A stretch of 64,000 nt of DNA from Rotaria socialis (Eukaryota > Rotifera > Eurotatoria > Philodinida > Philodinidae): the NCBI GenBank assembly GCA_905331475.1, contig CAJNYU010003859.1, positions 124,001 through 188,000 on the forward strand, in the 5' to 3' direction. Below the pieces are notes generated by a model. The model was not told the DNA's origin and made no database searches. It saw only the letters and a list, made by a program, of their open reading frames with translations. A program made the translations under genes and the position numbers. Below are positions 1 to 11,161 of this stretch, piece by piece. Every line of letters begins with the position of its first letter. Position 1 is the stretch's first letter.

Positions 1-125
1 ATTCCACGTCAAACACCCAAAATACAACAAAAGCTGGAGGATATTTTCTATTGGCACTTTTAGCTGGTATTCATACTGTTTCATTTTGTTCAATTATTTT
101 AGTTCTAAATGAAATTCTAGCTTGA
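1..125 (+). CDS. 3' end of an unidentified membrane or GPI-anchored protein (partial)
   Basis: The frame beginning at base 3 stays open from the window edge to a TGA at 123-125. It encodes a Ser/Thr/Asn-rich stretch and then a hydrophobic segment (FLLALLAGIHTVSF and on to ILVLNEILA). A polar linker followed by a terminal hydrophobic run is typical of a GPI-attachment signal or a last membrane helix. No family is recognisable from about 40 residues. Chance openness is possible, so this is tentative. Confidence 0.3.
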   Translation, partial: STSNTQNTTKAGGYFLLALLAGIHTVSFCSIILVLNEILA

Positions 126-308
126 TCACTAGTTACAGAATTATCATTTATATTATCTCATTCATACTTTTACTCTTAGAAATGGATGAAAGACGAGATT
201 TTTTGGTGATATCCAATACTATCATCAAGTTTAGCTTTTAGTTTTTTCATAAATTTTCTTCGAGTTATTTTATTACACCCGGGCAATTTGGTACATTACT
301 TTAATCTT

Positions 309-505
309 TCATATATGTTCATCGATATCCATTTCATTCATTAGCTCAATGGCGTTACCACCATCTATAACAGCCAGATGAGCGTGGGAAGCCATTGCTT
401 CGTCAAAGACCATTGCTAGTCTATGCAAAGGACAGCTTTCGTTGATGAAAAGTGTAAAGACAATCCGGGTGTCGTGCCCCACACATGAACGAGAAAAAAT
501 GCTTG
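309..505 (-). other. coding-like fragment, unrecognised
   Basis: On the minus strand a frame is open from about 505 down to a TGA at 309-311. It encodes a balanced, protein-like sequence (for example CVGHDTRIVFTLF, RLAMVFDEAMASHAHLAV, ELMNEMDIDEHI). It has no convincing start codon, so it would be a last exon or a remnant. A GTAAGT lies just upstream on the same strand (511-516), but I could not join it to another exon. The amino-acid composition is better than most random frames here. I do not recognise the family. Confidence 0.25.
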
Positions 506-544
506 TTACAACTTACCAAAAGCTTTAGATTAATTTTAAGAAAA

Positions 545-1762
545 ATGGATCAAGATGACGATCAATATCGTTGGGAATCAGGTTATGAACGAACTTGAGA
601 AGTTATTCAAGAAGATGAAAGTGGCTCCATTGCAGCTACTGGTAATGCTATCAATCAGAACAATCGACGTAAAGAATTAGCACAATTACCTAATGTTCGG
701 CTGGGAATGATGCGTCATCGCTATGTAGTACTCGATATGTCAGATGCTATGAAAGATCAAGATCTTCGGCCAAATCGACTATTTTGTTCTATTGAACTTT
801 TAAAAGAATTTATATTTATGTATTTTGATTCAAATCCAACTATCTCAAATAGGCTTAATAATCACACGAAAGAAACGGTCAAGAAAAAATAAGTGAATTA
901 GCGGGTAATCCACGTTCACATGTTGCACTACTCGAACAAATTAAAGTATCAAGAATGTGAAGGCGAAGCATCAATACAAAATGCACTTGAAATGGGATTA
1001 CAAACGTTAAAACATATGCCAAAATATTCTAGTCGTGAAATGCTTTTTGTGCTGGGCTGTTTAACAACATGTGATCCAGCAAATATTTTACAAACACTAA
1101 AGATTTGTAAAGAGAACGAAATACGTTGCTCAGTGATTAGTCTCTCGGCTGAAGTTCGAGTTTTTCGGAAATTATGCGTTGATACTAAAGGCATATTTCA
1201 TGTCATAATGGATTCAAGTCATTTTCAAGAACTATTACAGATTCATTCTTGACCACTGCCAGCTCTAGATAAATTCGAATCATCACTTGTACGTATGGAT
1301 TTTCCTAAATATCGAACATATACAACATCGAATGCAAATATATCAACAACGTCATCGAACAGTGCAAAACACGAAAAAGCGTCCATGTGTATGTGCCATT
1401 TGGAACAACGTGGTGGAATAAATGGTTTCTCTATTGGTGACTATTTTTGTCCAACATGCGAGAGTAAATATTGGGAATTACCAACGGAATGTAGTATATG
1501 TCATCTAACACTTGTATCCGCACCACATTTGGCACGATCGTATCACTTTTTATTTCCAATCGAACAATTTATCGAAGTAACACGTGACGAATTACCAAGT
1601 CAGAAATGTTTTGCTTGTCAGCATGCATTCGATGAACAAAAACATAAGAGTATTTTTAAATGTACAAGTTGTAATAATATTTTCTGTTTCGAATGTGATC
1701 TTTTTATACATGGAACTATATTTACATGTCCCGGTTGTATACGTTATGCACAGTTGAAATAA
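545..1762 (+). pseudogene. GTF2H2: decayed TFIIH subunit 2 (p44/Ssl1) gene
   Basis: TFIIH p44 is the VWA and zinc-finger subunit that supports the XPD helicase in transcription and nucleotide-excision repair. From the ATG at 545 the sequence follows p44 from end to end: the N-terminal GYERTWE region, VRLGMMRH, the VWA fold (VVLDMSDAMKDQDL, TLKHMP, LTTCDP, SLSAEVRV), then the C-terminal fingers with SAPHLARSYH, CFACQ and CPGC. The reading frame is broken repeatedly. A TGA at 596-598 replaces the conserved Trp of ERTWE. There are single-base shifts near 843, near 885 and near 950, and a TGA at about 1249-1251 after the VWA domain. Only the Cys-rich C-terminal part (1295-1762) is still a clean ORF. 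No introns are evident. A decayed gene copy fits best, with a functional copy expected elsewhere. Confidence 0.9.
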
Positions 1763-1799
1763 AACGTAAGACATACATCAATGAAAATGTTTTTTCTAG

Positions 1800-2862
1800 A
1801 TGCTATCTCGATCGTTGCGTAATCTATCGAAAGGAGTTTTCTTACAAAGAACAATGGCGACTGAGTCACCGTTTAAATCGACTATTTTACAAAATCAAGT
1901 TGCACTTGTAACAGGTGGTTCAAGTGGAATTGGTTTGGAAATTTGTCGTGAATTAGGAAAACATGGTTGCAGTGTTGTTATGATGGGACGACGAGCAGAG
2001 ATGCTTACATTAGCAGAAAAAATGTTAACTGACGAAGGAATTCGAGCATTCAGTGTTCAAGGTGACGTTCGAATACCCGAAGATGGTGTACGAGCGATAA
2101 AATCGACTGTTGAAAAATTCGGCGGATTAGATTGTCTAATTAATGGAGCAGCTGGAAAGTGAGAATAATCATTATGAAAAAAAAAATATAAGGGTTTCTT
2201 TTACATGAGATGTTTCTAATTAGTTTTTTATGTGCTGCAGAAAATCTTACACCAAACGGTTTTAAAACTGTTCTCGATATTGATACACAAGGCACGTTTA
2301 ATATGTGCCGTGCAGCATTTCCACAAGTAGATTGTTCTTTATTGATAATTATTTTGTTTTTCACTTATTTTTTTCGTTGTAGCTTCGTGAAAGTTCAAAT
2401 GCAAATATTATAAATATAAGTACAACATTTCATTATGCTGCTATGTGGTATCAAGCACATGTCTGTGCAGCAAAAGCAGCTATTGACGCTCTTACTCGAG
2501 CATTAGCACTTGAATGGGGTGAATATGGTATTCGTGTGAATGGTATTGCACCAGGACCTATTGCAGATACAGCTGGTTTTGCGAAATTAGGCGGATCATT
2601 AATGGATTCAGATAGTTCTGAGAACCCCTTACTTGAAGCTATACCATTGAAACGAATCGGTACTAAATGGGATATTGCAATGTCAGTCTTGTATCTCTGT
2701 TCCACAGCCGGACAAAACATAACTGGCAGCATATTGGTTAATGATGGTGGCAATTGGCTATATAAGCCACAAATACTTGATCGTGAAACTGTTCAAAGTT
2801 TTTCACGTTCAGTAGAAAAGAAAAGTCGCCAGGCAGGTATTGCGACAAAATCAAAATTATAA
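1800..2862 (+). CDS. DECR2: peroxisomal 2,4-dienoyl-CoA reductase (SDR family)
   Basis: Three exons: 1800-2158, 2224-2326 and 2383-2862, with GT-AG introns of 65 and 56 nt, giving about 313 aa. It is an NADPH-dependent short-chain reductase that removes double bonds from polyunsaturated fatty acyl-CoAs for peroxisomal beta-oxidation. Seen in the protein: the cofactor motif TGGSSGIG; the GAAGNF loop reconstituted exactly across intron 1; DIDTQGTFN; a Lys in CAAKAAIDALTR, the position of the catalytic Lys; and PGPI. The last three residues are SKL, a textbook peroxisomal PTS1 signal; mammalian DECR2 ends in a similar tripeptide. Two starts are possible: Met at 1800, or Met at 1854, which gives a length closer to the family (about 290 aa). 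The gene begins only 37 nt after the p44 pseudogene and converges on the rabaptin gene. Confidence 0.92.
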
Positions 2863-3063
2863 TTCATTTGTGTTGAAAATCTTCCTGTGTGTTGCTTTTT
2901 TATTGTTTATTAATAAGTAAACAAGCAAAAAAAATAATAAGGAGAAATACAATGTTGAACATATAATCACCAGATATATTTGAATGAAAAAAAAAAGAAG
3001 CGGAATGAAGACAAAGAAAAGGTGACGACGTATATATCTATGGATGTTTGACGACTAGTTAAA

Positions 3064-3080
3064 CAACACACACACACACG
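3064..3080. repeat. short CA-repeat
   Basis: A short (CA)n run lies in the 291-nt gap between the convergent ends of the dienoyl-CoA reductase and rabaptin genes. Nothing else is evident in that gap. Confidence 0.7.
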
Positions 3081-3153
3081 CACGAGGAAAAACGATAAGA
3101 AACGAAAGATGAAAATGCTTGTCGTCTTAATTAATAAAAAAATTCAGGTAATT

Positions 3154-6100
3154 TTAAACATTAGGTACAGAAGAATGAAAATATGGTTGAGAATCTTTGA
3201 CAAGTAAGGTATAACATACATCACATACACGAGAAGGGCGATTATGCGGACCAGTATAAACGGTTTTATTAGTACAATCTTTACATAGGACTTTACCTAT
3301 GAAAATAGAAAACAAGACATCGTAATTGAAATAAATTATTTTACTGTAACTTACCACAATGACCTAGATAGGAAAAAAGAAAAGAAATTTTAATCCTGTT
3401 TTTTTTTATCGAACAATCGAATTACTTACGACAATGATGTTTACGCCAAGTGACAGAAAATTGTGAATGACAACGTTGACATTCTGGATGATCTTCTTCA
3501 GGTTGCCAACGTAATTCATTTTCTGAATTACGAATCTCTTCTAATTGTACCTTTCGGAAGTAAACAATGGCACGAGTTTAATAATCCAATATAGAATGAA
3601 AGGAAAAAGTAACTTAGCGTTAACTTACTAACATACTTGGAGCGTTTGGGAAAGCTTAACAAAATCATGTTGAACTACTTCATTATTTTCTAGGTCAATT
3701 TTTAATTTTTGAATTTGCACACGCAATGTTACATTTTCTTCATCAACTTGATCCTAAAATAAAACAAAAGTCAATGCAACTTCAATCATTTTATCTTTGT
3801 CTTTTCTTTTACCTTTGCTTTAGTAATCTGTTCAAGTTTTTCTTTGAGTTGATTTGTAAATGAATTAGCAACTGTTTTCGTTGCTTTTAATTCATTTACA
3901 CGTTCTTCTAATTGCTTTTCAAGATTATTTTTCAAGCTCATAACACGTTCGTATTCAGTTTGTAGACTTCGTAAAACAACTATAAAAAAAAATAAATTCA
4001 ATAAGAATAGTCGAACCGGATAAATCAATTTTTCTGTGTTTGAACCAAATCAAAAACAACTCATAATGATATACTAAGAATTTGATAGCTATTTCCAGGA
4101 TTAGAAACATTTCTTCCTGGATAAAGAGTGCACACACACACATTTTCAAGACTTCACACGCTGCTAGAGTATGTTTACCCTTATGATCATGATTTATCTC
4201 TAACTCATTTCAAACAGTAAAAATCGAAATATTTTAGAAGACAGAAAAAATGTTCTTACTGATTTCATCTTTAGCTGCGTTCAAATCTCTATTCAGTAGA
4301 TGCTCAATTTGTTCTCTTTCGCGCAAATCAGCTTTATGATTGTATTGCAATTGTTGAATGTCATTTTTTAATTTTTCTTTAATTTTTAATTGTTGAATTA
4401 TTTGTTCACGTAATTTAACAATTAAACCCCATGCTTCCTTAAATAGAAAATTTTTATATAATCTAAACTTGAAGTTTTTTTTACTTCGTATGTACTGGGT
4501 GATTGTGATGAATAATTTAATAATTTCACTGTATCGTCATCGTTGGTGATTTTAACAAGCGAGGAATTTTCTATTTCTAATCGTTGAATATATAGATGTA
4601 ATAATTCACGTTCTTTAACAAGTTTTTTTATGTTATTAACTTGTTCGGCAAATAGATTTTCATAATGTGATTTCATATCTTGTAAATCTGAATCATTTTT
4701 TTCTGTTTTTTGTGTTAAGTTTGTTAGCTAAAAATTCATAAATTTTCTCCTTAAAAAAATCAAATTCAAACGAGCAAAATTGATCAAATAGAGCAGCTAT
4801 GACAAACTAAAAAATCGTTCTTTCAACGTCAATACCTGTGAATGTCTCAAATAATTCTGGAAATCTTTAAGAACATATTTCATTTTTGTCTCTTTTTGAA
4901 TATATTTTTATTTTTGGTACTTACTTGATCAGTAATTATATTTGCATCTGACAATTGTTTTTCAATTTGTGAACGTATCTGTTGTTCTTTTTCATTTTCA
5001 GCTTTAGCTAATGATAAATCAAATAATAATTGAACATTTTCTTCTTGCTTTTGGATGTTTAATAAACGCAATTTATTATTTTCTTCACGTTGTTGAGAAC
5101 ATTTATCGCAACATTTCTGCGATAAATCCATTATTTGAGTTATCTATATAGTAAAAACGAAGATTTTTCGAGTGGCTTGAGTTTTTCTTTTTACTTTTCG
5201 TCCGTAGTTACTGCTCATCGGGCTTTTTCCTATATAGATGTTTGTACGTTGTGTATTATGAAGAAAGGAGAGAAGAAAAGGATAGGAGTAAGGATGAGGG
5301 CACTCAAACTATCATTATGGCAAATAGGACGCATATCTTGTTTTCTTTCATTGGTGCAGAACAAACCTGTGTTAGTAATTCGTCCCAATCGGAGTCAGTT
5401 TTATGATATCGTGCTGCACTCAGTTTTGTATCATCGTCTTTATTAGTAGTTTTTGTTTCTTGAGAAATTTCTTTTGATTGTGAATCATCAACTATCGACG
5501 AACTCGTATCCGATTGTTGTTGCTGTATTTGTGATGAATCAGTCGGCCTTTCTTTTGATCCAATGGTTTCTAAATATAATAAAAACAAAATAAGCGAATG
5601 AAATAAGACACAAATATGTGTTTGCATCAAGAATTAGATCAACTTCATTTCCCGAGGCAATAGCATGTATGAAGTTTGTAGTATGGTAATTTAATTTCAA
5701 GATCAAACTTCATGCAAAAATTATTGAAAAGAAATTCTCGATTATGTTTTTCTTTCATTAAGGGACGAAAAATGTGTTTCTTTGGATATTAACATTACCA
5801 GTTACAAATTTGTATTGATCTATGGTTAATACAGTTAATAATCGACGCATTTGTTCTAATTGCTTTTTTTCAAATGCAACAAAACGTTCGTGTGTACGAG
5901 CATAGATTTTTAAATATTTATCTCGTTCATCATAGGCATGCTTTCCAGCTGCTTGGCCTATGAAAATGATTAGAAATGGCATAGTACGAAACCAAATTCT
6001 ATATCTATTACTTTCATTGAAATTAGCTGTTAATTCATGTAGTTGACTTTTAAGTTTTTCACATTGTATGTTAAGGCGAATAATTGCTAATTCATTTGAA

Positions 6101-8763
6101 GTACCGGATGATGTAGCATTAGATGAAGCAGATTCAAGTGTTGATTGATCATTCGAATCATCAGCTGCGTTATTCTATAAAAAAAAGACCAGAAATAAAT
6201 TAAAGGTGAAACCAAATGTAAATTACTAGGTCAATTTGAAAGGTAACTGATAAAAGACATGAAATTCTTTTTTACTTTCTTCTAAAAAAAAATGTCCACG
6301 TAATCGAACTATCGTATTAGATTTTCTTTTGCTTCTATCAGCTTCATATCAAGGTCGTAAACAGGTGCATGTCTTTCGCACTGTTTAAAGTCAAGTATTA
6401 TAATATTAGATATATATATATCTATATTTATATGCAACCTGTCTTACTTCTATCATTCGTCTTTTTCTATTCACCGAGTAAAATTTCACACGAAAGAAAT
6501 AAAACTCATGACTGGCCGAAATCGAAATCAACATGTCGAAAAATTTCATTGGCATCTGTGGCTATTATTTGCCATTGAAAATTGGATACTCGATTTTGGT
6601 CGTCCAATTGCAATGTTAATATTTCCTCTTGAATGGTTTCCATTGAATTTACCAAGTGTAGGCGATTATTTTCATATGATATATAATGTAGTAACACCAT
6701 TTATATTGCAAAGTTTAATTTTGAAAAGTCCGAAAAAAGTTAATCAAAGTTTATTTACAATTCTAATGACTATATTTGTTATGGGTGCAAGTATACATTT
6801 AGTTGGAGATTCAATTAACCATCGTTTAGTACTTAATGGTTATCAATTACATTTAAGTGTACGTGAAAATCCTATTATGCAAAAACTTGATCCACCAAGT
6901 TTAATAGATTCATTTGAATTACTCTATTTTTATGATGAAGAATTAGGTCATTATATGTGGTTTGTAGAATAATTCGAAAATTTGTTCATTCAATATTTTG
7001 TTTGTTCTAGGTATTTACCATATTTTATGTGTTTTCTAATGTTCTTCAATAGTACATTTGTTTCCGTGCAATCTGAAAAAGTCAAATCGTCAGGATTTTG
7101 GTTTTTAGCTTTATTAAATTCGACGTATTATTGGTATTTGGTTACAGAAGGACAAATAACACCATTGTTTATTGTAACAACCCTTCTTATGACAATAATC
7201 TGGTTATATCAACGATTTATTAAAAAAAATCATTTGGATGTAAATGGACGATTTCTTCTTTATACATTCCATATGACAATTCTATTAGTTGCTGGTTGGA
7301 CAAGTCTCTTTTGGACTGATGAAGTATTAAGAACAAAATATGCATCAAGTTTAATTTATGTACCAGAACCGTGGTCGGTTTATTCATTATATGGGAAAAG
7401 ATTTTTTTAAAGACAGAAATATTGATTCATTCGGGTTTGAAATCATAGAATAAATAAACAATAGAAACTAAAGTACTTACTGAAAGTTCATGATTGTCTT
7501 GTTCATCTGCTGGCAATGAGATTTTCACTTCTCGTGGCTAAAAATAAAATAATTCATTTGAAAATCCCTCCGCCTGTACAATTGGCGCTGTGACTATTCA
7601 TGATCTTCAAAACAAAGCATTTTAGTTGGTGTAATCTATAAAAATTACAGCCTTCATCAATATTTTTTTGTGAAAATATTTAAACAAATTATTTACTCAT
7701 GGGAGAAATCTGGTTACAAACTTCTGTTATTTTTTAATATCCATCGAAAATATATTAAAATATTTCTAACTAGTCTTCCCAAGCTGCTTTTTGTGTAAGT
7801 TTAATTTGAACTCATTACGAGGAACAACCATCAGTTCGAATGGTTCGCTACTCGATTTCTAGTACTGAAAACGAAATTAAAATTTTACTTCTATCAATTG
7901 ATTGACTAAAGACTAAAGTATCGAATTTCATTGGCAAATGAAAAATAATCTATTGGAATACTTTTACAAAAATTCCAATGACAATTAAAAGAAACAAAAC
8001 TTACTAATTCTTCAAGTTCAATAATTTTATCTTTTGCTTGTTTCAATTGAACTTTAAGTTGATTGATTTCTGCTTCAAGCGGAACTATAACCGACTTAAG
8101 CATTAATGTACTTTCTTGTGCTTTTCTCATGTCTTCTTCGAGATTTTCATTTTCTTGTGCTAATGTAGATTGACTTGATGTTAATTTATCACGTAATGAT
8201 CGTGATATTGTAGCTATTACACTATCTCTATTCAACAAGCAAAGATAGAGCAACATTAATCAAGAGGAAAAACACAATTTACTTTTCATCGGCTACTTTC
8301 GATCTTAATTCATGATTTTCTTGTTGTAATAATTCAAATTTACGTCTGATTATATTCAATTCATTTTCATATTTTCCTCTCATATCATCAACACGAACAC
8401 GAATCGTTTCTACAAGAAAAACAAAAGTAAAATGTTTGTTATTTAAACATTTCTTTTCGCAAACCTTCCATCAATATATTTAATGTTGCAAGTTCTTGTT
8501 GATGCCGTTGTTTTAGATCAGCTATTTCTGCTATTTTAGTTGAATCAGCAAAATCCACAACAGCTGTGAGATTGCTAAACTGTGTTTGTAATGATTGCAA
8601 TTCTTGAATGTATCGACTATTTTCATCTTGCAATTTTGATATATAATTTTTGACATGATCGGGTGTTTGGGAAAAATCTGTTTTTAAACATTAAAAATAA
8701 ACAGATAGTTCATAGAAGAAAATTCAAAATAAGACTTAATATTTTACCTATCATCTCTGTCAT
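3154..8763 (-). CDS. RABEP1: rabaptin-5-like Rab5 effector with C-terminal FYVE finger
   Basis: Seventeen exons that join in phase give about 803 aa: 8763-8748, 8677-8465, 8409-8283, 8227-8005, 7537-7481, 6174-6012, 5957-5799, 5569-5367, 5143-4925, 4889-4836, 4727-4485, 4437-4260, 3979-3813, 3753-3637, 3550-3430, 3363-3355 and 3296-3154. Rabaptin binds Rab5-GTP and Rabex-5 on early endosomes and drives homotypic fusion. Seen: long coiled coils throughout; a block matching the rabaptin N-terminal coil ([32 protein letters not shown]); a CCDKCSQQ block like rabaptin's CDMCSNY; and the C-terminal [10 protein letters not shown] of the Rab5-binding region. After that comes a FYVE finger with RKHHCRHCG and RVCDVC. 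Vertebrate rabaptins lack this finger; bilaterian rabaptins carrying one are known. The 9-nt exon 16 encodes part of the FYVE signature. The CLN6 gene lies in intron 5. Confidence 0.95.
6508..7410 (+). CDS. CLN6: CLN6 ER membrane protein (neuronal ceroid lipofuscinosis 6)
   Basis: CLN6 is a polytopic ER protein that, with CLN8, recruits lysosomal enzymes for export to the Golgi; its loss causes lysosomal storage disease in mammals. Exons 6508-6956 and 7011-7410 give about 282 aa, a little shorter than the human protein. Diagnostic blocks are almost unchanged from vertebrates: [76 protein letters not shown] and YVPEPW. Several hydrophobic helices are visible. The splice at ATGTGG is inferred: using GT at 6957 keeps the frame and rebuilds Met, but drops a Trp that is conserved in the family. 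The gene lies wholly inside an intron of the rabaptin gene on the opposite strand. Confidence 0.93.
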
Positions 8764-8938
8764 AGTTATTATTATTATTATTTATTACAGAATAGAAAAT
8801 AAGTAACGTGTTGATCCAATCGAATCGATTATTTTCTTCTATATATTATATTATATTATATTTATTCCTTCCTAACCAACTAGATGACTAATAGGAACAA
8901 GCGAAAAAAGATGTCACTACAAACTAAATTGTTTGTCT
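8764..8938 (-). promoter_or_regulatory. short intergenic region, putative rabaptin promoter
   Basis: Only 175 nt separate the stop codon of the Hrs-like gene from the rabaptin start codon, both on the minus strand. The gap contains an AT-only run near 8838-8865 that could act as a TATA-like element, although no specific motif can be proven. The spacing is tight enough that a shared transcript with trans-splicing is also possible; bdelloids are known to trans-splice. Confidence 0.3.
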
Positions 8939-11161
8939 TTATAGAATTTTTGGTTTTTTAAAAAGTTCTTTCATTTTGTGTTCTTCATCAAGTAGATGTT
9001 GAAAATAATTCTCTTGGAAATTAGCAATTTGTGTATGTTTAAATTGCCGAAGATCAGCCACTTTTTGTATCATCAGTACACGACGCTGTTGTTCAAGATG
9101 TTCTTGTTCTTGTCGCTGCTTTTGATGGTGCTCATAGCGAAGAATATTCAAGGCTTCACTATCAATATAAATCGATCTAGTAGCGCTAAATGTTTAGTGG
9201 GCTTATGTTACCGAGCATCACGTAATGCAGTTAGCTTTTCTTGAAGTGTTTCAAAATGTTGACGTTGATGATCTAGATCGTATTTTAACTGTTCAAGGTC
9301 CGTTGCACATGTTTGAAGTGATATAAATGCTGAGAGTAATGCAGTATCGCCAATAACATCACGATTACGTTGATCTACAGGGAGAAAAAAAAGAAGTTCA
9401 TGATTATGAAATACGGATGAAAAGTAAATTTGTTAGAAGAGGCTGATCATCTTACGAAGATTGAATAAACAAATTTCTGTATTTAAAAGCAATTGATGAT
9501 ACAAAGAGATTCACAGATGAACTTTTCGGTACTTGAGTGTATGTGTAAAGAACTAGGGTATGCATTTGAGAGCCGTGTTTTTACTCTCGCACCGGATATC
9601 GACTTTCTATTTTGTTTAAAATTAATTGACAAAGACTCAGCTGTCACGACTCGATCTTTCGTGTTAATAAATAACGCCATTCTAACGAGAATAAAAATCC
9701 TATGGGATAGTTTTTCATCAGATGTAATAATTGAGTATATAGTCTAATCATCGTTTTTTCTCCTTCATAAAAAATGAATGTTAAACTTTTTAATACGACA
9801 AATGCATATCTGATTTTTCGCTTTCTTGGAGAAAAAAATGATTGTGCTGAATAATTTGACATTATTGATTGCATTTTCTATCGAATTCATTATTATGAAT
9901 GTGATATAAATTGACTGTACATAGTAAGCCGATTTTAAAAGAGATTTTCATAAAATGTTCTCATTTTCTACAGGATTAGTTTCAATGATGACATTTATAA
10001 TCAAGGTTTGCATTCGGTGAGTTTACTGATGAACATTAGAGATTAAAAAGAAACTTTGTATTCAAATACATTAGTGTCACGTTAAAGTCATTTGGCTACA
10101 CGCTCTATTTATTAAATTTGTCTATGCTGTTGTTCTTCAGAAATTATTTTTAACAAAGACAAAAACATCAGAAACTAGAATAGAAAATGAAAAGCAAAAA
10201 TTAAATGTTAAAGATAGAATACTGATGCAATTATTTGAACGTTAATATTTAAAAATCTTCTTACAGTTAGAAGGGGGAAAAAAAAGATGCTAGTTATTAA
10301 CGAAATTATAATGTAATATTAAAAGGAAGCACTATCTGAAGCAGTTTTTGATCCATTCACTGTGTGATGCTGATAGTGGAACTGGGCTTCCGTCAACAAA
10401 CATTATCTAAGGGTATAATCATCGAAAGAAATGGATGCCAAGTTTGTAACAGTCGTGCCTTTCTGTTCGCTTGTAAACGCGTGTAAAAATATGTCGCCGA
10501 CGGATTTTCAGTACAAGATTCCTTCCGAATACGAATACATATTGTTGTATCAACGAACTGATTACGACAAAACATATAGACGCATCTATCTCGATTCTAT
10601 GCAATCAAGTGAACAAGCGAGATAGATTATATTCGCTTTTCGCTTTTAATTTTCCGGTATATTACTTTGATTTAATTTCAACTTACAGTTGCTTTTAGCT
10701 CTATTCATAAATCTTTCGATTGCTTCTGTAGTTTTGTCAAGTAAATTTTCATGATTATCATTGAATTGTTTTTTTTCTATTAAATTAAATTTTTGAATAT
10801 GAGTATCTTCATCCAATTTTCTTTTCTGTTTTCTTTTTTCGTCGGCTTCATTTTTTGATAAAGCTAAAGCTAATGCTAGTTGATAATCGTCATCTTGCTC
10901 CACTTGCTTTTTCACTTTCGAATTTTCTAATGTATTCTGAACTAAGACTTTTCTACATGTTGAACATATTCGTTTCGCAATTGAATTATGCGTCTTCGGA
11001 AGTATATCGATTAAAATTTTATAATCATCTGATATTTGTAATTCTGACCAACATTGATTACAATGTTTTGTTGAACATCGGGAACATTTTTTAAATGTTT
11101 CTAGAAGTTTCGTATGAATATGACAACGTGAACAAATATTATCTTGATTATTTATCATCAT
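8939..11161 (-). CDS. Hrs-like (ESCRT-0) protein without VHS domain
   Basis: Three exons (11161-10687, 9374-9212, 9158-8939) give about 285 aa. Order of parts: a Cys-rich finger (CSRC, CSRC, HCNQC, RICSTC; residues about 8-75) resembling a degenerate FYVE; a ubiquitin-interacting motif (DDYQLALALALSKNEA, about 97-112); then TEAIERFMNRAKSN and a coiled coil with DTALLSAF, HFETLQEKLTALRDA and ALNILRYEHHQKQR. These match in order the UIM and the STAM-binding helical core of HGS/Hrs, which sorts ubiquitinated cargo on endosomes. The N-terminal VHS domain, the basic FYVE signature and the Pro/Gln-rich clathrin-binding tail are all absent; the protein stops right after the coil. It is either a reduced paralog or a lineage-specific adaptor. 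Intron 1 is unusually long (1.3 kb) and holds no convincing gene. Confidence 0.8.

Noticed and set aside
1..300. Mitochondrial-like membrane protein if TGA were read as Trp
   Set aside because: The frame extends for a while with TGA as Trp but soon meets further stops and frame changes. All good genes nearby use the standard nuclear code.
2210..2413. Separate ORF starting MFLISFLCAAENL
   Set aside because: It is exon 2 of the dienoyl-CoA reductase read through into flanking introns; the true exon starts at 2224.
9493..9747. 84-codon plus-strand ORF in the Hrs-like intron
   Set aside because: No domain, poor start context and composition like random AT-rich frames.
10431..10625. 64-codon plus-strand ORF in the same intron
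   Set aside because: No family resemblance; frames on both strands are open here because of GC-richer composition.
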